Source: Staphylococcus succinus
GTDB lineage: Bacteria; Bacillota; Bacilli; Staphylococcales; Staphylococcaceae
Assembly: GCF_029024945.1 (NCBI RefSeq)
Contig: NZ_CP118976.1
Span: 1,984,001-2,048,000, forward strand
Reading direction: 5' to 3'
Length of the DNA: 64,000 bases
A model generated the notes under the pieces. That model saw only the letters and a program-made list of their open reading frames with translations. It was not told the DNA's origin and ran no database searches. Shown piece after piece: positions 61,096 to 64,000 of this stretch; position 1 is the first letter of the stretch; every line of letters starts with the position of its first letter. Made by a program: the position numbers and the translations under genes.

Positions 61096-61368
61096 ATGAC
61101 AAAATATATACTGTCTTATAATTTAAATTCAATAGCTTATGGTTATGAAAAATTACCAACACAATTAAACGCATTAGGCAACGCATTGTATATATACAGA
61201 GGTTTATGGATTTTAAATAGCAGTTTAGACCAAAGTACAATTTGTAACAAAATTAAAAGTTCTTTTAATTCGAATGACGATTTTTTGATTTTTGAAATAG
61301 CTCAAGATCCATTAGGAACATTAAATGAACAGAAATATATTGAAGTGCAACGCTTGCTTGACCTGTAA
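61096..61368 (+). CDS. Solitary Cas2-like (SinR/VapD-type) protein
   Basis: 90-residue protein resembling Cas2-like ferredoxin-fold proteins: YILSYNLN first strand with a polar residue in the Cas2 catalytic-Asp position region, then a helix (YEKLPTQLNALG), RGLWILNSSLDQSTICNKIK, and the final strand DDFLIFEIAQDPLGT. TAGGAG is nine bases before the ATG at 61096; the upstream open frame is rejected. No cas1 or repeat array is in the window. Cas2-like standalone proteins include toxins of the VapD group. Weak but consistent pattern. Confidence 0.55.
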   Translation: MTKYILSYNLNSIAYGYEKLPTQLNALGNALYIYRGLWILNSSLDQSTICNKIKSSFNSNDDFLIFEIAQDPLGTLNEQKYIEVQRLLDL

Positions 61369-61521
61369 TCCCTTCTCAATGGGGATGTACACAGCTTGTT
61401 TAATTTTATAAGCGTGTGCGCTCGTTCCTCATTTTTATAGATCGTATTATCTCCTTTGTATAACCCCTTCATACTAAATATATTTCAAAAAATCATTGTA
61501 ATATCTCACAAATAAATATTT

Positions 61522-61538
61522 TAATTTTTCAGATTATT
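61522..61538 (+). promoter_or_regulatory. Weak CodY-like motif
   Basis: ATTTTTCAGATTATT (61524-61538) matches the CodY consensus AATTTTCWGAAAATT at 12 of 15 positions, 70 bases before the YfcC-like start. AT-rich context makes this a weak call. Confidence 0.25.
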
Positions 61539-61607
61539 ACAATAATTCCCTGTCGTTTATATGCTAAGATTAATTTATTTTAGTATTATACAAAGGGGAT
61601 GAATCAT

Positions 61608-63035
61608 TTGGGCAAATCTAATAGTAAAAAAGAGAAACAACAACCCAAAAACACTAGTAAAATGCCACATATTTACGTTATTTTATTTATTTTTGGGGTT
61701 ATTGCAACAATATCTACATATTTAATACCTGCTGGAGAATTTAAACGTATCAAGGGGCCGGAAGGTAGAGAAATGGTAGATGCAGATTCATTTCATTATA
61801 TAACTTCCACGCCAGTCGGTATTGTAGACTTTATTTCAATCATACCTAAGGGGTTAATTGAAGCTGGTGAAATTGTCTTTTTCACTTTAATTATAGGTGG
61901 AATGTTTATGGTATTGAGACGTACTGGCATCATTGAAATTGGCGTAGATAAACTTGCACGCCGTTTTCTAAATCACAGTATTTTTATCATTCCTGTATTG
62001 ACTGCGGTATTTGCAACTATAGCCACACTCATAGGTACTGCGGAACTTTCACTTGTATATATTCCAGTAATTATACCTCTCATTATTGCTTTAGGTTACG
62101 ATTCCATTACAGCTACAGCGATAGCACTTTGCGGTACAGTAGTTGGATTTACAGTAGGTGTGTTAAATCCTATTAATACGGGTTTAGCGCAAAAGCTATC
62201 CGGGCTTCCTGTATTTTCTGGCATTGGCTTACGTATCATTATTTTTATTGTTGTACTATTTGTAACCATTATTTTTATTATGCGCTACGCTAAAAAAGTA
62301 CAAAGTAATCCTACACTTAGTTCGGTCTATCAAGAAGATACTGAAAAAAGGCAACTATATAAAAATATTACAAAGCAAAACCCTATAATTGCAACAAAAC
62401 GCCAAAAGATAGGTATTGCAGTGGTCTTACTCTTCTTCATTATTCTTGTATACGGTGTAACAACACAAGGATGGTTTATGGTAGAAATGTCTGGTTTATT
62501 TATATTTATGGGCATTATCGTGGGACTTGTTACCGGATTAAATACAAAAGAGATATGTGAAGCTTTTAATGACGGTTTTAAAGATGTACTGATGGGCGCA
62601 ATTATTGTAGGACTCGCTCGTTCTATAGTAGTCGTGTTAGAAAATGGAAAAATCATGGATACGATTGTTCATGGTTTAGGATCAGTCATAGATGGAACAA
62701 CTCCGACAGTGGCCGTAGTAGGTATGTATGCAGTCCAAGTCGCCATCAACTTCATTATATCTTCGGGAAGCGGTCAAGCATTGGTAACAATGCCTATCAT
62801 GGCTCCCCTCGCAGATATGTTAGGTGTTACAAGACAAACAGCTGTACTCGCCTTCCAACTCGGTGATGGCTTCACTCACATTTTCTATCCAACGAGTGGT
62901 TACTTTATGGCTGCTCTCGCTATCGGTGGCGTTTCTTATACCAAATGGATACGTTTCTTCTTTCCATTGTTTATCATATGGGCCATTATCTCTATCATTT
63001 CATTAGTGATTGCACAACTCATTGGTTGGTCATAA
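61608..63035 (+). CDS. YfcC/DcuC-family transporter
   Basis: 475-residue carrier with about 12 hydrophobic segments. ATLIGTAELSLVYIPVIIPL and VVGFTVGVLNPINTGLAQKLSG, then INFIISSGSGQALVTMPIM and FQLGDGFTHIFYPTSGYF are the blocks of the YfcC family (basic amino acid or C4-dicarboxylate antiporters). The first 20 residues are basic and cytoplasmic. I prefer TTG 61608, nine bases after AAAGGGG; the ATG at 61599 abuts that site. Substrate unknown. Confidence 0.82.
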   Translation: MGKSNSKKEKQQPKNTSKMPHIYVILFIFGVIATISTYLIPAGEFKRIKGPEGREMVDADSFHYITSTPVGIVDFISIIPKGLIEAGEIVFFTLIIGGMFMVLRRTGIIEIGVDKLARRFLNHSIFIIPVLTAVFATIATLIGTAELSLVYIPVIIPLIIALGYDSITATAIALCGTVVGFTVGVLNPINTGLAQKLSGLPVFSGIGLRIIIFIVVLFVTIIFIMRYAKKVQSNPTLSSVYQEDTEKRQLYKNITKQNPIIATKRQKIGIAVVLLFFIILVYGVTTQGWFMVEMSGLFIFMGIIVGLVTGLNTKEICEAFNDGFKDVLMGAIIVGLARSIVVVLENGKIMDTIVHGLGSVIDGTTPTVAVVGMYAVQVAINFIISSGSGQALVTMPIMAPLADMLGVTRQTAVLAFQLGDGFTHIFYPTSGYFMAALAIGGVSYTKWIRFFFPLFIIWAIISIISLVIAQLIGWS

Positions 63036-63085
63036 GGCGTCTATACCATTTCTCATTATATTTTATGAAAAAATTCATAAAATCG

Positions 63086-63116
63086 ACGATCTATATTGAA
63101 TATAGATCGTTTTTTA
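63086..63116 (+). terminator. Terminator of YfcC-like gene
   Basis: 10-bp stem ACGATCTATA / TATAGATCGT with T6 tail, 50 bases after the stop. Confidence 0.88.
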
Positions 63117-63290
63117 ATACAAAATTCATGAAACTGATATTTAATCATAATAAAAATAGTATATTATATAAATACTTACATCTAGATAATTTATTAGGAT
63201 TGTGGGTTATGTATATGATTTTAATGGTTTATTTTATAAATACATATCTATGCAACAGTTTTCTTATATTTTTTAAGGAGGTTCAGTGAG

Positions 63291-63647
63291 TTGAAAAAAG
63301 GCATGCTATTAATCAGATTAATGTTAGGTTTAACATTTCTTATACATGGTAGTCAAAAAGTGTTTAGTGGCTTTGAAGCGCCAATACAAATGATGCAAGG
63401 CTTAGGTCTCCCAGCCTTTTTAGGTATCGTATTAGGGCTATTCGAATTCGTTGGAGGCATTTTAATGATACTAGGTATCCTCTCTAACTATATCGCTTTA
63501 GGTTTTATTATTACGATGTTAGGCGCTTTATTTACAGTTCATTTGGCACAAGGATATATGTCCTCAGAACTTGTTATTATTTTATTAGTAATGAGTATTG
63601 CTGTGACAGTATCATATAAATGGAAAAAATTTATTGAATTCTATTAA
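63291..63647 (+). CDS. DoxX-family membrane protein
   Basis: 118-residue protein with four hydrophobic segments. LMLGLTFLIHGSQKVFSGFE at the N-terminus and GLFEFVGGILMILGILSN are hallmarks of DoxX proteins, which are linked to oxidative-stress protection and thiosulphate/quinone oxidation in other organisms. The start is TTG 63291, nine bases after AGGAGG. A bidirectional terminator follows. Confidence 0.85.
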   Translation: MKKGMLLIRLMLGLTFLIHGSQKVFSGFEAPIQMMQGLGLPAFLGIVLGLFEFVGGILMILGILSNYIALGFIITMLGALFTVHLAQGYMSSELVIILLVMSIAVTVSYKWKKFIEFY

Positions 63648-63681
63648 AAAACAAGGCACACATAAAGTGTGCCTTGTTTTT
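63647..63681. terminator. Bidirectional terminator DoxX / CHAP gene
   Basis: AAAACAAGGCACAC / GTGTGCCTTGTTTT perfect 14-bp stem, five-base loop, A and T tracts on either side. Confidence 0.92.
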
Positions 63682-63683
63682 AT

Positions 63684-64000
63684 TTATTGATTATAATCTG
63701 GTCGTATAAACCACATTTCCGATTCATAATCATGTACTACTCTATGTGCTACTTCTGTCTTTTCTGCGCCGCCACCGTTCCAATTTTGATCTAATGATTC
63801 AAATTTATAATGATTACCATCATAATTTCCATCTGTTACGATAGCTGTATGTCCTGCTCCGTTACCAAATTCCTCATTAAAAACAACGATATCACCAGCT
63901 TTTGCTTCAAATGTTGCTGAATTCTTATAAACAGTAGCTTCTCCATCAAAATTATTTTTAGTAGGTATTTCTTTTGCATAGTCTCCTTTTAAACCATGAC
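63684..64000 (-). CDS. CHAP-domain peptidoglycan hydrolase (partial, 5' end outside window)
   Basis: C-terminal 105 residues on the minus strand. AKAGDIVVFNEEFGNGAGHTAIVTDG carries the catalytic His of a CHAP (cysteine amidase/endopeptidase) domain (key G-H-T-A-I-V), followed by ESLDQNWNGGGAEKTEVAHRVV and WFIRPDYNQ at the end. The catalytic cysteine would lie outside the window. This is the phage-endolysin type of CHAP domain (as in LytK/LytH-like or prophage lysins), so a secreted autolysin or a phage lysin is possible. Confidence 0.8.
   Translation of the reverse strand, partial: HGLKGDYAKEIPTKNNFDGEATVYKNSATFEAKAGDIVVFNEEFGNGAGHTAIVTDGNYDGNHYKFESLDQNWNGGGAEKTEVAHRVVHDYESEMWFIRPDYNQ

Noticed and set aside
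62945..63289. 114-codon open frame overlapping the 3' end of the YfcC-like gene
   Set aside because: It overlaps a well-supported gene, crosses its terminator and has no ribosome site; composition looks like translated AT-rich DNA.

Overview
The window is AT-rich chromosomal DNA of a Staphylococcus. I see no rRNA, tRNA, insertion sequence or CRISPR array. The gene order mnh1 - NDH-2 - nfu - dlt - lipA - suf - metNIQ - gcvH - aroD - ohr matches, from memory, a conserved block of the S. aureus chromosome (roughly SA0813 down to SA0755). The many additional small genes suggest a coagulase-negative species. I cannot name the species from sequence alone.

Layout. (1) 1-3.3 kb: the Mnh1 Na+/H+ antiporter operon, entering the window inside mnhB. 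(2) 3.4-12.8 kb: a histidine-rich FAD protein behind a near-perfect Zur box, a hotdog thioesterase, a NhaC-like antiporter, leucyl aminopeptidase, two NDH-2-type flavoproteins and iron-sulfur accessory proteins (HesB/IscA type, Nfu, YuzB, YuzD). (3) 12.9-16.2 kb: a TetR-ABC exporter cassette with its own operator, inserted between nfu and dlt. (4) 16.2-20.5 kb: dltXABCD for D-alanylation of teichoic acids, with a promoter and a GraR-like palindrome upstream. (5) 20.7-30.5 kb: housekeeping genes (2-hydroxyacid dehydrogenase, NagD-type HAD, DUF86, YutD, lipA, yunDEF homologues, nitronate monooxygenase, CNNM/CBS protein). (6) 30.7-36.7 kb: the sufCDSUB iron-sulfur assembly operon. (7) 37-42 kb: DUF368, a second CNNM/CBS protein, a TrkH/KtrB K+ transporter, and an orphan gene whose ribosome binding site is buried in a 19-bp hairpin. 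(8) 42.2-49.6 kb: metNIQ with a SAM-I riboswitch, a thioredoxin/Toprim pair, gcvH, an Spx/ArsC-like protein, thioredoxin, nitroreductase, aroD and ohr. (9) 50-64 kb: an accessory-looking region of transporters (CitMHS, bile-acid/ACR3-like, YfcC-like), GNATs, many proteins under 100 aa, a lone Cas2-like protein, DoxX, and the 3' end of a CHAP-domain gene.

How the genes fit together. Much of the left half serves the cell envelope and respiration: Na+/H+ exchange, NADH oxidation, teichoic acid charge. It also covers Fe-S cluster synthesis: SUF, Nfu and HesB supply clusters to enzymes such as LipA, which makes the lipoyl groups that GcvH carries. Regulation readable from sequence includes Zur, a TetR operator, a GraR-like site, a PerR-like site, a SAM riboswitch, a CcpA cre site on the -10 of a citrate transporter, and several sigma-B-type promoters. 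Three of those sigma-B-type promoters precede small orphan genes.

The most unusual items are the hairpin-locked orphan gene at 41.0 kb, the family of three ~55-residue proteins (30.8, 57.5 and 58.1 kb), the Zur-box histidine-rich flavoprotein, and the solitary Cas2-like gene.
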